Origin: Flammulina velutipes | Taxonomy: Eukaryota > Basidiomycota > Agaricomycetes > Agaricales > Physalacriaceae | Assembly: GCA_011800155.1 (NCBI GenBank) | Contig: CM022368.1 | Span: 124,001 to 188,000, forward strand | Direction of reading: 5' to 3' | Length of the DNA: 64,000 nucleotides | Shown: in pieces, positions 22,183 to 32,726 of the stretch | Numbering within the stretch: position 1 is the stretch's first letter | Layout: every line of letters starts with the position of its first letter | Made by a program: the position numbers and the translations under genes | The notes under the pieces: generated by a model | The model's database searches: none | Seen by the model: the letters and a program-made list of their open reading frames with translations, nothing else | What the model was told of the DNA's origin: nothing

Positions 22183-23664
22183 ATGCTGCAGTATTGTCTA
22201 ACCATACATTCACGTAGTGCAAATGTAATGGACGATACGAACCACACACACGTGTCGACAACCTCTTCCGTAGTCAATGTGTTCACCGGACATTATGAAT
22301 TTGTGGCGTCACACACCCCTCTCTGCTCCATGCACTCCCTTCCTGATGATATCCTTTCTCTTATATTCAACTCTTGCGAACCACTGGCGCTTAGCTCTGA
22401 CCCCAACTCCAATGTGCACGATTCTCTCCACACAGACGACTTCCCATGGGTCCTATCGTATGTCTGTCGACGTTGGCGCGCGCTCGTCCTCACTTCCCCA
22501 CTCTTATGGTCTACAATCCAATTCGACATGAACGAATTCATACCCGCACGTCTCGCTTCTAGCGTACTCGCTGGAAGGATCATGTTCCTGCTGGAACTAT
22601 CCCTCCAGCGATCGGGCAGTGTAGATCTCCGCATTGACATAAGTGACATTGGGAATATCGAAGGTGTGGAAGACGAGAGGCAGTCATTCATCGATTCTGT
22701 CACTCATCTTCTCCTCCCTACGATGTCTAGATGGACCCATCTCGAGATATCTGGATTCCCCGACTTCCTGGAAACCTTTTCCGTATGCTCGTTGGAGCGT
22801 CTCCGGACGCTCCATGCCTATCCATTCATGGGTAGAACCATTTTCCATCATGTCCCCAACCTCACAGAGCTGAGGTTGGAGGGTGTAGCGGACATCGACC
22901 TCCAATTGGGCGGAGTGCGCGGTATCGAGCTCCCCTGGTCTGGCATACGAAAATTCACCACTCCTATAGACGGGCTCGTTCATCTTCCTCAGATGCTGCA
23001 ATTGGAGGAACTTCATGTTGATTATTTGGGCGGCGAGTCTCAAGATATTTTGGGCCGGCTCACCTCGGAATTACGTGGCTTGTCCTCGTTTGTGTTGCCC
23101 CTCCTGCACACGATCACCGTACTCGAGCTCCCCGCGGGACGTCTAATTCTTCAGCTCTTCAGACGACTAAGCGTCCCGGCTTTACACACGCTCGAGCTTC
23201 GCAGTAGCGAAGACATCCCGGAACCTTGCCCGCCAGAAATCAGCGGGGTCCATAACCTCAAGATATTGTCCCTATATTTCACAAGCGCCGTAACGAGCGA
23301 CACGACGATCAGTTTCTTATCCCGAATCCCATCTGTAGAAACTGTCTTCCTTGGCCCTCATACCGCCACACTGGCCGTGATGAGAGCAATAGGACACGGG
23401 CTCCTCCCGAAGCTGAGGACGCTGGGTCTGCGATTTTATAGTATCTCCACATACCCCGAAGATTTTATGGCCTTGCTTGAGCGAAGAGGAGCGGCGGCTC
23501 TAGCTGTTACCGAGCTAAGGTTGGCTAGGTTTGGTAGATGGGAGGATCCAAATTACAGAAAGCCGCTGTCAGTGGATGATATTATGACGAGAAATGGAAG
23601 GAATCGGGAGAGATGGGAAGTGCTTCGGGATAGGATTGATATTAGCTGTGTTGATAGGTTTTGA
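22183..23664 (+). CDS. F-box protein 1 with leucine-rich tail
   Basis: A single open frame of 493 codons. The F-box lies at about residues 48-100: LPDDILSLIF near the start, then FPWVLSYVCRRWRALVLTSP and LLWSTIQFD. That pattern is usual for the large F-box families of Agaricomycetes, which are presumed substrate adaptors of SCF ubiquitin ligases. The rest has leucine-rich segments (LRTLHAYPF, LTELRLEGV, LHTLELRSS, LKILSLYF, LRTLGLRFY). The first ATG gives about 50 extra residues before the F-box compared with gene 2, so translation may start at the ATG of MHSLPDD (about 22330). The gene is intact. Confidence 0.85.
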   Translation: MLQYCLTIHSRSANVMDDTNHTHVSTTSSVVNVFTGHYEFVASHTPLCSMHSLPDDILSLIFNSCEPLALSSDPNSNVHDSLHTDDFPWVLSYVCRRWRALVLTSPLLWSTIQFDMNEFIPARLASSVLAGRIMFLLELSLQRSGSVDLRIDISDIGNIEGVEDERQSFIDSVTHLLLPTMSRWTHLEISGFPDFLETFSVCSLERLRTLHAYPFMGRTIFHHVPNLTELRLEGVADIDLQLGGVRGIELPWSGIRKFTTPIDGLVHLPQMLQLEELHVDYLGGESQDILGRLTSELRGLSSFVLPLLHTITVLELPAGRLILQLFRRLSVPALHTLELRSSEDIPEPCPPEISGVHNLKILSLYFTSAVTSDTTISFLSRIPSVETVFLGPHTATLAVMRAIGHGLLPKLRTLGLRFYSISTYPEDFMALLERRGAAALAVTELRLARFGRWEDPNYRKPLSVDDIMTRNGRNRERWEVLRDRIDISCVDRF

Positions 23665-23940
23665 CGTGGTATTTATATATCTTGTCTCTATGCAATCGGA
23701 CGATCAATAAATAATTACTGTAGGTTGCGCAGACTCGTCGGGCAGAGATTACAATGAATTAAGATCAAATTTACAGTAGACGAAATTACGGAGGCATGTG
23801 GCGCAACTTTAGATTATGACATTGCTCCATATAATGGTTCGACGTCTTCCGTTTTCACATTTGTCAGTGTGTTCTTCACCACCATCCACCAGCCCGTCCG
23901 CGTAATGGCTGGAAGGAAGGGATGAAGTCTACGATGGCGC
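23665..23940. other. Flank shared with the 63-kb locus
   Basis: The right half (23814-23940) is an inverted copy of 63000-63130 and marks the outer edge of the inverted duplication carrying the 211-residue gene. Confidence 0.6.
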
Positions 23941-23944
23941 AAGG

Positions 23945-24510
23945 ATCGATTTGAAGAGACGAACATGTCCAGGAACTGTGCAGGCGACGATGCTCTGTGC
24001 ATGACCGACAAGGAGGTGTTCCTATATTCCTTCTCGGCCCATTCTGCAGCGGGTGAGTTTCCTTGAAGGGATATGGAGGGTTTCGCGTACCTTCGTCGCG
24101 GGAAGATGAGCTTGATGTTGTCTATTCCTTCGAATGCGGCTTGCGCGCGCTCGTAGAAGTATCCCTCTGTTTAGATTCCCCCTCTGGAGAGACAGAGAGT
24201 TTCCGGGAATGGGCTCCTTCAGATTGGGATAGGCGGGGAAGTCTTTAGGTTGAAAGAGTACATTGTACGGCGGCGATGGCTATAACGGACGGATGAGCAA
24301 GTGATCATTTCATACACGCACCAGTAGCCTGCGCGTCCTGCGACGCATCGAATTTGACGCCCTTAACTCGATCCAATCCGTGGACTACTTTGACTGTTCC
24401 TCCCGACCTCTCGCTTCTGTATACTTCTCGTACTCTCTGCGCGGTGTTGATTCCGGATTTTGCTGATTTGTCGCCAGAGGATATAGCAGTCTCCCAGAGC
24501 TCATAGGAAC
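23945..24510 (-). pseudogene. Leucyl aminopeptidase (M17) relic, copy d
   Basis: On the minus strand the pieces read ISSGDKSAKSG (about 24490), KGVKFDASQDAQATGA (24340), FNLKTSPPIPI (24250), YERAQAAFEGIDNIKLIFP (24130), AAEWAEKEYRNTSLSV (24020) and SSPAQFLDMF (23975). This follows the N-terminal half of fungal M17 leucine aminopeptidases in order. Stops interrupt it and the catalytic half is absent. The piece fills a gap of about 650 bp that is missing from the otherwise matching locus at 62.8-63.1 kb, so it is an insertion here or a deletion there. Confidence 0.7.
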
Positions 24511-24823
24511 CGTGCGCGTGAGGGACGATACACGCCGTTGCCGTGCTCGTTTTGCGAAGGAATATGACATGAATGATCGAAGGAGGAAAGCATGCCGGAA
24601 ATAGCCGATGACAGATTTCCGAGCACGATCACCTGACTTTCAATTCTCTCCTCAATTTGGTTCGTTCGATTATGGCGATGTGACCGCTCTCTCCAATGAT
24701 TTGTTGACTACAATACACTAATATCCACGATGCCTTGTGTCCAATGTAAGCTAGATACGATAGGGGTGTCTTGCGAGTCACGATCGTATTCGGAGTCTCA
24801 CATCCCTGCACCGAACGTCCATC

Positions 24824-25459
24824 ATGTCTTTGGAAGAACTCGAGAACGCTTTGTTCCAGATCTCTATGCAAGAACAAAACTCCATCGTACGCCACGTTGA
24901 CATTCGAAGACAGACAGTCGAGCTCCGGGAGCGCCTCCCACAGTTTTTAAAACCTTTCGCAGAGATGATATCCGTACGCGAACCAGTGGTCAAGCACAAA
25001 GTAAAAGCACGCGGAGCCGCCAATGCAGGGCGCATCACGTATGATGGGGAAGATGCCTTCATATCCATCGGACCCAACTCTACGAAGCTGGACATTGGAT
25101 GCAACAAGTGGATCGGTGATCATACGTATTTGACTGGAACGGCGGGCTTTAGCAAGGCACATGTTTGGCTGGGGTATCAAAAGGTGTACGCCCAAGCGGC
25201 TGTAACGGAGTATGGGTACCCGGGGGGTGATATTTATTGGCATGTCTCGCGACGGGTGAAGGAGATGGTGCGGAGAGTGGTTAAGGAGATAGGTTTCGAG
25301 GATGAGATTTCGGATGGGCAGTGTGTGGAGGTTTTGGAGGCGATGATGGGGGAAAGGGGAAAGGAAGTGTTGGATGAGTCTGTGGTAAAGGGAGAGCCGA
25401 AACTTCGAGACGTCGTGAGGGATGACCTGGATAAGAATAAAGAAAGTGGATGTTGCTAA
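24824..25459 (+). CDS. Unknown 211-residue protein ending in -GCC, copy 1
   Basis: A single uninterrupted frame starting MSLEELENALFQIS. No family is recognised. The N-terminal 50 residues look helical, with RRQTVELRERLPQFLKPF. A middle part is rich in glycine and aromatic residues (GRITYDGEDAFISIGPNST, WLGYQKVYAQ, EYGYPGGDIYWHV). The C-terminal third is charged and helical. The protein ends SGCC, and a terminal double cysteine can be a geranylgeranylation site in Rab-type proteins; that role is only a possibility here. No signal peptide is seen. The inverted copy at 62142-62777 is open over the same length, with about ten replacements, which argues for a real gene. Exons upstream cannot be excluded. 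Confidence 0.75.
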   Translation: MSLEELENALFQISMQEQNSIVRHVDIRRQTVELRERLPQFLKPFAEMISVREPVVKHKVKARGAANAGRITYDGEDAFISIGPNSTKLDIGCNKWIGDHTYLTGTAGFSKAHVWLGYQKVYAQAAVTEYGYPGGDIYWHVSRRVKEMVRRVVKEIGFEDEISDGQCVEVLEAMMGERGKEVLDESVVKGEPKLRDVVRDDLDKNKESGCC

Positions 25460-25639
25460 ATTGGCGGGAAGGGAATATTTTGGATGCGCTGTGAGCTTGT
25501 CAGTACTCACCCCGGATAAGTAACGAAGCGTCCAATAGAAAGTGGCGCATCCGTCAGCTTCGGCTCGAAGTCTTGTCCCTTTGAGCAGATGAAATGTTGA
25601 AGAAACTGCCGGGGATGGGATTCAGTCAACAGGCTGGAA

Positions 25640-27000
25640 AGTCTAGCTCGTACGTCGTCCACAAGAAGATATCCTCGCATGGAGAGTCGAGACACGGTTC
25701 GCACCGGTCCGGCAGCCCGGATTGTCGTTCGTCTTGACATCATCTAATTTGCAAATTTGCGTTGAATTCTCCCTTGCGAGACCAACAGACATGACGAGCG
25801 CGATGGTTATCTTCTCGGGATATGCGGACGATATATGCATTCTCGCGGCGCAGTGAATCTGTAACACAGTTCTTGAATCTGCCCTGTCCGTTGATACGAC
25901 TGCAGCATCTATCTCTGCCTGCTCTTGCATGACCAAAGCAGTCTAGCCGTTAAGCGGCAAATCCTAAGGGTGAGTGAATGTGGAAAAGGTGCGTCTCATG
26001 CTGCTTCTCGTTACTCTCGCTGACCTGCATGCAGCCCATAGGCAAGCAAGATGCGAAGCGACCCGGAAATACGGCACTTACTATCGTACATGATTCTACC
26101 TCCACCCGACCGTCCGGATACTGACGCTGGAATGGGCTCAGTGAAGCGCGCGATCGCCATGCCACCCCAGAGGTACGTATTTCCATTGTCCGGAAGGCAT
26201 CACGTCTGACTGGTCGCTAGTCGTACTCCAGCCGCGCACATTCTCCCACACGAATCCCCTCGTTCGCGTAACGAGTTAACCTCTCGCACAATGTTATGGT
26301 GCTTTCGAAGCCGCAAGGAACACTAGGCTGGCGATGGACATCCTAGCTCGATGCGGGCGCTGGCCACAACTGCCCGAAGAAGACAGGAATACAGGGAACT
26401 ACGGGGATGGAACTTCAGGAAGGGTTCGGCGAGGCAGAACCAACATTCTTGTGAGTCTTCCCATTTGATTCATGTCGAATTTGGCGGTAACATGGATTCT
26501 CCAAGGTAGCGCCAGTTGCTGGATAGCCGCGGTGCGCTCTCGTCCCAAGAAGACGCGGAAGACGGGCCGTAACCTTTCAGACAACGAACAAAGCCAGCTA
26601 CCACGACTCTTCGGCTGACGCGGAGGACATCTATCCCGTCTCCCAATCTGCCGGGATCGTAAACGCAGTGGATGACAATGCAATTTCGTAGTATCGACAG
26701 TGGACGCGGGGCATCGTGGTTAAGGTTGAATGGTCGAACATCGCCTCGCACCCCTCGCGCTACCTGCTCCATCTTCACTCAACTACCCTCCCACAATCTG
26801 CTCTAGGCCATCCCTCCGCTTTGCTGGTCGCATACGTCTCGACAGCCAATCTTGGAGTGAGAGCGTCGTTGATCCCTCACGCTCGTGCATTTGGATATAT
26901 ATCAGTGCCACCGTAGCGTTGCCAAAACTGAGCAGTGGAGAGATGGTAAATTGGCTCTCGTTGCTTCTTATCCGACGATGTCAGACATCTTAGGCTGTCG
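25640..27000 (+). repeat. Repeat block Q, copy 3
   Basis: A diverged copy of 5.67-6.95 kb. The GGTCCGGCAGCCCGG motif is at about 25708, the NLAVTWILQGS-type piece at about 26480, and VSTANLGVRASLIPHARAFG at about 26850. Frames are broken. Confidence 0.55.
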
Positions 27001-27234
27001 TAGCGGTACTGTTGTATAATGTAAAGGAAGCTTCTCCCGCCTCTAACCTGGTACCAACTGTCCGTATACGTGACGTCTACGCAGTCCTCATCGTATGTAC
27101 CTCTTGTCGCCGCTATTACCTCTAATCACATATATTCCGTTCAGATGTTCTTCTTATATTCTGCGGACCAAATACGATTAGATGTCGGCCCTATGTCCCT
27201 TCTAGTCATTGGCATGTGCTAGCTTTGCACTCTA
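27001..27234. other. Spacer
   Basis: No feature seen. Confidence 0.4.
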
Positions 27235-27402
27235 ATGTCAGTGCATTCCCTCCCCGATGATGTTCTATCTTCTATCTTCCACTGCTGCAATGTACTTGAC
27301 CCACCTTCGACCGTACATCACTCCCTGCGCATAGATCATTCCCCTTGGCTGCTGCTGGAAAAAAAGTTGCACGCTACAGTAGTAATCTATTTATCGCTCT
27401 AA
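27235..27402 (+). pseudogene. F-box N-terminal fragment
   Basis: An ATG opens MSVHSLPDDVLSSIFHCC, then HHSLRIDHSPWLLLE, which is the first third of an F-box. After that, homology stops and the frame runs into the 3' flank of F-box gene 2, which lies on the opposite strand. It is a fragment converging on that gene. Confidence 0.7.
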
Positions 27403-27422
27403 ATCACCATGCGGAGGGAACA

Positions 27423-28805
27423 TCAAGTTGACCTATCAACGTAGCTAATATCAATCATCTCCCGAAGTGCCTCCCATCTCCCCAAGAACCCCGCGTTCTT
27501 CATAACAGTGTCCATCGGTGACAGCCTCCCACTAATATTACCCGAATCTGTCCATCGACCAAACGAAGCCAGTCTTATTGCCGTAATAGCAGTCAAGCCT
27601 CGCCTATCACTCGACCACGCTCTTTCCTCAAGCAACGCCATAAAATCCTCCGTATTAACAGAGATGCTAAAGAGATGCAGGCCCAACGTCCTCAGCTTTG
27701 GGAGGACCCCACTGTATCGCACGGCTTTCATAAAGGCTTGTGTGGCGGCGCGCGGGCCGAGGGTAACACTTTCAACGGATGGCGTCTGGGATAGGAAAGC
27801 AATGGTAGTGTCGCTCGATATGCTTCTGGGAAAATATAGCGATAAGGACTTGAGGCTATTAATTCCGCTAAGGTCTGGTAGACAAGGATCTGGGAGCTTC
27901 TCGATGTGAAGCTCGAGTGTGTGTAATGCCGGGGTGCTTAAGCGCTTGAAGAGGTGAGTGATAAGATATCCCGCTGGAAGATCGCGTATGGTGATCGTGT
28001 GCAGGAAGGCAAGGATGAAGGGAGATAGGTCGTGCATTTCCGAGGTAAGGTGATTCAAGATATCTTGCGTCAAGTCGTCGCCTATTGTTCTATATCTGAT
28101 GTGAAGTTCCTCTACTTGTAGCATGTGTGGAAGATGGAGGAGACCGTCGATGGGAGTGGTGAGGCTCCGAATGCCTGACCACGGAACTTGAAGTTCGATA
28201 TAGCGAGCTCTGTCTAAGTGGAAGCCAGAGTCGATCTCGAGCACCGTGAGCTTGGGGACGGTAGGAAAATGTATGCGACTCTCTGCAAATGGACAGATTC
28301 TGAGGCTCTGGAGGCGCTCCAACGGCTGTACGGAGAAGGTTTCGATGAAGTCGGGAAATCCGGATATGTGTAGATGAACCCATCTCGCCGTAGTAGGGAC
28401 GAGGAGAGGAACGACAGAGGCGATGAAAAATTCTCTCTCTTGTTCTACTCCTTCAATATCTTGAACATCACGTATCTCGACACGGAGATCTACGTTACGC
28501 GATCGCTGGAGGGATAGCTCCAGCAAAAAGGCAGCCTTGTCGTTGAGTACAGCGGAAACGACACAAGCGGGTATAATTCTGTCGATATCAAATTGAATCG
28601 TAGACCACAAGAGAGGGGAATCCAGAACGAGTGCTCGCCAACGCCTGCAGACGTACGATAGGACCCACGGGAAGTTGTCTGTGTGGAGAGTGTCGAATAC
28701 GGTAGAACGATGATCAGAGCGACACACTAGTGGTTCACAAGATTTGAATATTAGGGAGAGGATATCGTCGGGAAGGGAGCATATCGCGCAGCTGGTATCC
28801 TCCAT
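27423..28805 (-). CDS. F-box protein 2 with leucine-rich tail
   Basis: A single frame of 460 codons starting MEDTSCAICSLPDDILSLIF. The F-box region has SYVCRRWRALVLDSPLLWST at about residues 45-65. The tail has leucine-rich segments like those of gene 1 (LQSLRICPF, LTVLEIDSG, LHTLELHIE, LKSLSLYFP, LRTLGLHLF) and ends MIDISYVDRST. It is about as long as gene 1 and clearly paralogous. It is intact. The start is the first ATG before the F-box. Probable role: SCF substrate adaptor. Confidence 0.87.
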   Translation of the reverse strand: MEDTSCAICSLPDDILSLIFKSCEPLVCRSDHRSTVFDTLHTDNFPWVLSYVCRRWRALVLDSPLLWSTIQFDIDRIIPACVVSAVLNDKAAFLLELSLQRSRNVDLRVEIRDVQDIEGVEQEREFFIASVVPLLVPTTARWVHLHISGFPDFIETFSVQPLERLQSLRICPFAESRIHFPTVPKLTVLEIDSGFHLDRARYIELQVPWSGIRSLTTPIDGLLHLPHMLQVEELHIRYRTIGDDLTQDILNHLTSEMHDLSPFILAFLHTITIRDLPAGYLITHLFKRLSTPALHTLELHIEKLPDPCLPDLSGINSLKSLSLYFPRSISSDTTIAFLSQTPSVESVTLGPRAATQAFMKAVRYSGVLPKLRTLGLHLFSISVNTEDFMALLEERAWSSDRRGLTAITAIRLASFGRWTDSGNISGRLSPMDTVMKNAGFLGRWEALREMIDISYVDRST

Positions 28806-30250
28806 TGGATGCTAAGATAGGTATTCGTACTAGAATGGAAAGTCAGATCAGTAGGGTGGCGTCGAGTTGAGCGACTTAAGGCGTCAAATGCGGGGGTTTA
28901 TTGTCGATCGATGGTAAAGGCAAGAGGCAAGGACTTGCGAAAGAATGAGCCGAGATCAATAGTGGACGCGTTGTTGGTCTATGTTTGGCTTCCCGCTCCC
29001 CCTGCTTCCCACGACGACGACGATGCCAAAGAAGAGAGGACCGTCAGGACGACACGATGGATCTAGATACGCGCACCTCTTGTTTCTGCAGCTCAGCCTC
29101 GAGCTCAAGGGGGCAAAATGCCTGGGAATGTGTACCTACATTGGAGAGAGATGACTTTGGGAACAGACGACGAAGGGAAAGTAACCGATGCAGATGACGA
29201 AGACGACGATAATGTACGTGGCTGAATCCCTCTGCCAACGCACGATGTTCTGACGCTTCGGCAGCAGCTACACTGATCCAGAAGATGGGATTGGGGGCGA
29301 AGAAAAGTCTCTGCAAGCTGGCCGCTGCTCCGTCACAAGTGCGTCTTCCTGTTTTCTTTCTTTCTTCCTTGCTCATGACAGCATACAGAGTCGCTCACTT
29401 TTATCAGACTTCCTTCAAACCACGATCGACGGTCGTCCAGGTCCAGCCTTCAATAATTCATTAATGCTGGCTTCCTCGCGCGCTTCTCTCATTCTCGCGT
29501 TGGTGCGACCTCTCGTTCTGCTCACATCTCTTATCTTGCCGTCCCGGCGATTTTATGGACAACACCGAAATTTCTGACCTGCAGCCTGGGAACCTGCGCA
29601 GAGACCGAGGACGAGGACATCGTTATTTCGAACCGCGGAACACCCTATATATGTGCAGTACGACGACGACGCGCTGGGTGCAGGTAGATTAGATATCGAG
29701 AGTCCCAGCTGGCGACGAATCTCCCTAGGTCGTTCATCTCGCTATGGTCCCGTCACCCTCTCGACGCCGCAGCTTTTCCTACCGCAAATACACCCCTTCC
29801 TTGGAATTCTTCTCCCCCTCCTCCCAACGACTTTGTCTGTTTGTCGCGGATGCTCAAAGCCTCATCTGCCAAAATCGGCGACCAAAACCTTCTCCCGCGG
29901 GTGCTATCGAGTCGAAGGTGATCGTGATAGGACAATGGTCAATGTGGTACGGGCTGGGAGGTTTTGAAAAGAGTCGTCGAATCGGGAAAAGCCTCCGCCA
30001 ATCGGTGCGGGCTCAAGCACTTGCGGACGAGGGCTAGGGGGATGGTGGCGATGGCGATAGTAATCGGGAAGAAGACATCCACTCATCTTCTGGTGATGAG
30101 GTGAGCTGGACGGCATGTTCTCCAATATCTTGCTTATGTATTTGTCAGGTTTCCGGCAAATAGATATTCGTCGATCTTTATGCATGAATCGAATAGTCAA
30201 ACTAGTATTTGTCGCCGTAATGATATGCCAAGCCTGGCTCTACTAGTGCG
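28806..30250. other. Upstream of F-box gene 2, no gene recognised
   Basis: About 28.95-29.4 kb has a diverged inverted relative at 58.6-58.95 kb, upstream of F-box 3 (minus-strand pieces FWISVAAAEASEH against INVSVAKESGH, and LELEAELQKQ against LGLELKLQKQ). So the duplication includes the promoter side and perhaps the end of a neighbouring gene. The remainder up to 30.25 kb has only unrecognised short frames. Confidence 0.45.
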
Positions 30251-30259
30251 ATGATGATA

Positions 30260-30480
30260 ATTGATACTTGTCCGCACGCTTTGCTCTGCATGTGGACGAC
30301 GTACGGGCTGGACTTTCCATAACTCCCTTCCACTGCTCAATGGTACAAGAAGTTAAGCCAACTTTGAGCCCAAGCTGACGGCTGCGCCACTCTTGATTGG
30401 ACTCCGTTCCTTATCCGGGGTGAGTACTGACAAGCGGGATGACTTGACGTCGGTAATTCTTTCTGACGCTCATAGCTTAC
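30260..30480 (+). repeat. Short repeat shared with 61.1-61.3 kb
   Basis: GTGGACGACGTACG and GACGGCTGCGCCACT stretches occur in both places in the same order. At 61 kb they lie between block Q and an aminopeptidase relic. Confidence 0.55.
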
Positions 30481-31148
30481 ATCACATTAGTTTCTGAAGA
30501 GGTATCTGAGGATAGATCTTCCAGAGGCATGCAGGAGTGCATCGTCTAGGTGATACATTTCGATTTCCATTGGGGTGATATACAACAAAGACCTTCTTCA
30601 TAAATGGTGTCGTTGGCCAGGGGAGTTCTATAAAAGCGGATACTACTGAGGCCAGTGTGCGACGACTCATTATTTGCCGCTGGCGCCAACGCGTCGTCAA
30701 CACGTCAGGTGACCGTTCCCGTGTTGGCAAACAACGACAAGCTCAAGATACCTTTCATTACGACGGCGACGACGGTGTCACCTCTTCTCGTAGGTTCACT
30801 GCCAACCTGGGTTATTGAACATCGCGCACGACGTGCAATTCAACACGCACCGGCAGAAGGTGCACACATGGTGGGGTATCTCAGTCTGGCAGGTGGACAT
30901 GGAGGTTGCACAGCGCAGGTGCGTTCTCTTCTGATATCTTTGTCCTTTCCGACTCAAGTTTTCGACGCCCAGACGTCTTCTCACTACCACTTGATGCTGC
31001 TATCGTCTCCGTTTACAACTGCCTTAGTGATGTCCCTACGATACGAGTCCTATGGAGGCAATGTAACGTCCATACCGTTCCTTCGCAGCTGCGTAGCCTG
31101 CGTCCGACATCAACATCCGACTACATGGATGGATTGACCGCCTTCCTA

Positions 31149-31173
31149 CCATTTCGAAAGAGTTATGCAGGCT
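31149..31173 (-). repeat. Hairpin element, copy 7 (truncated)
   Basis: Only the CATTTCGAAAGAGTTATGCAG arm remains; the stem and the other arm are lost. Confidence 0.6.
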
Positions 31174-31788
31174 GCGACACACATCGCGGCCATGCGTCTC
31201 TACGGCATTCATCACACCCGCCGAGCCCAAGACGACGCGATGCAGGTGTAACCCTCCCGTTGATTTCTTTTGCTTTTCTCACCGCCGTTTCCAACCCCCA
31301 GACGCGTTCTGGCATCCGAAGATCTTCTTTTCCAACCCGCTCCCTCCACCTTCGCCAAGGTCCGTACAGCAGGATTATGCGCATAGATGCTGTATGCTTG
31401 TCACAGGCCACGAATCCCGTTAATATCACCATGTCATCTCTTTCCATTAATTTCGCCAGCCTGGTGAACGACGTACAATTCAAAGTCGCATGGGCGCAGA
31501 CGGCGGACACATGCTGGGAATCTAGGAAGTCAGGCAGATGGACGTCAAGGTTGCACAATCTTATATCCCTATCCTTTCTTACTGACGTTTCTGAGGCCTA
31601 GATCTCGTTTCCGTCGGGCGATTGGCTCTTGACGCTATCCCCGTCTTACGACGCGAACTCGACTTTGGTCGATGGGACAGAAGGGTCGGAGAAGAGTACA
31701 CGATCTCGAGCTGCCTCTGTCCGCACCATCAACTTGTGTCCGACTTGAACGTTCGACTACACGGACAGTTCGACCTTGCCTCTTGCCC

Positions 31789-31849
31789 CATTTCAAAAGA
31801 GATATGCGGGCGGTTCCCTAGGACCGCCTGTGGCTCTGCGAAATACCTC
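31789..31849 (-). repeat. Hairpin element, copy 8
   Basis: Flanks CATTTCAAAAGAGATATGC and GTGGCTCTGCGAAATACCTC. The stem is GGCGGT with ACCGCC around tccctagg. It is the partner of copy 2. Confidence 0.75.
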
Positions 31850-32162
31850 AACGCGGCAAAACCGGCGGTTCGGACGCTCTATTGCCCATACTCTGCCTTG
31901 GTACGCATTTCATCTTCCTTGAGCCACCCGCGAGTTGACGGAAACTTAGACATTGCTTTTCTGGATGTCTTCTCCTTATCCCGATATACAATCTACCAAG
32001 CTTCGCGAACGAAAGGTTTTCCGGCGCTCTCCAGCTCTTGAGGTGTTGTATCGCCCACGTCATCGTCGTCTTCGCCACAGCCGATTTTATAGCTGGCAAT
32101 CCCACCCTTCGACAGAGTTCTTCGCCATCACGCATTCCATGTCCCCGCTCTCCCCACTTCCG

Positions 32163-32220
32163 CATTTCAAAGGAGCTATGCAGACGGTCCAGTCGGACCG
32201 TCTGCGGCTTCGCGAAATAC
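32163..32220 (-). repeat. Hairpin element, copy 9 (perfect stem)
   Basis: Positions 32180-32190 and 32195-32205 form a perfect 11-bp inverted repeat around AGTC. It is the partner of copy 1, which shows two transitions that leave G-T pairs. Confidence 0.8.
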
Positions 32221-32726
32221 TCGTCCCCTTCAACGCCGGCAATTTTCGCACATCGCGCCTACCTCTCGACTGTCGCGTATGTATCCATCTTTTCTCATCT
32301 TCCCTCTGTTTCTGACTGCCGAGTAGCAGCTTTGTCTTCATCCAGCATAGGTCCCGAGTCCTCAAGGCCTCATCGACTATCTGTTTTATTGAATTCCTGA
32401 ACGGCGCATGAATGGAGATCATCATTTCCTCAACAGCGTTGTGGCGTACAACCTGGTACCCTCATTCGATATGATCAAATTTTCCTGCCCATACTCACTC
32501 ATCGGTCTCAAAGGGCAAGAACGAGCACGACATGCCTTCTTCTGGGGAACTCATAGAGTTTCGCTGAAGGGTCTTCAAATCTTACGCATTCTAGCAACAT
32601 CAAACATATATATGACAACTATCAAACTGCTTCCTTGTATCGCTAGCTAGAGTCACTGTCGATGGGAGTTGGACTGACAACGCCGTTTCTGGGTGTCCCC
32701 GCCGGAAAGTCCGCGTCCTGGTCCCT

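Larger units (their letters stand above)
30640..32400 (+). repeat. Repeat block P, copy 4
   Basis: The most complete P block in sense orientation. Pieces in order are VLANNDKLKIPFITTA (30730), a GTGCGTTC to CCCAG gap, and LPFRKSYAG (31145). Then come a second gap, a short exon before GTCCGTACAG, NFASLVNDVQFKVAWAQ (31450), YDANSTLVDG-type sequence (31640) and KEICGRFPRTACGSAKYLN (31800). The right part, from about 31.4 kb on, is the inverted partner of 3.75-4.8 kb. No single frame spans it. Confidence 0.6.

Noticed and set aside
3961..32220. Repeat-induced point mutation as the cause of decay
   Set aside because: Some copy differences are C-to-T type, but indels and other changes are common and I could not measure dinucleotide bias. 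The case is not made.
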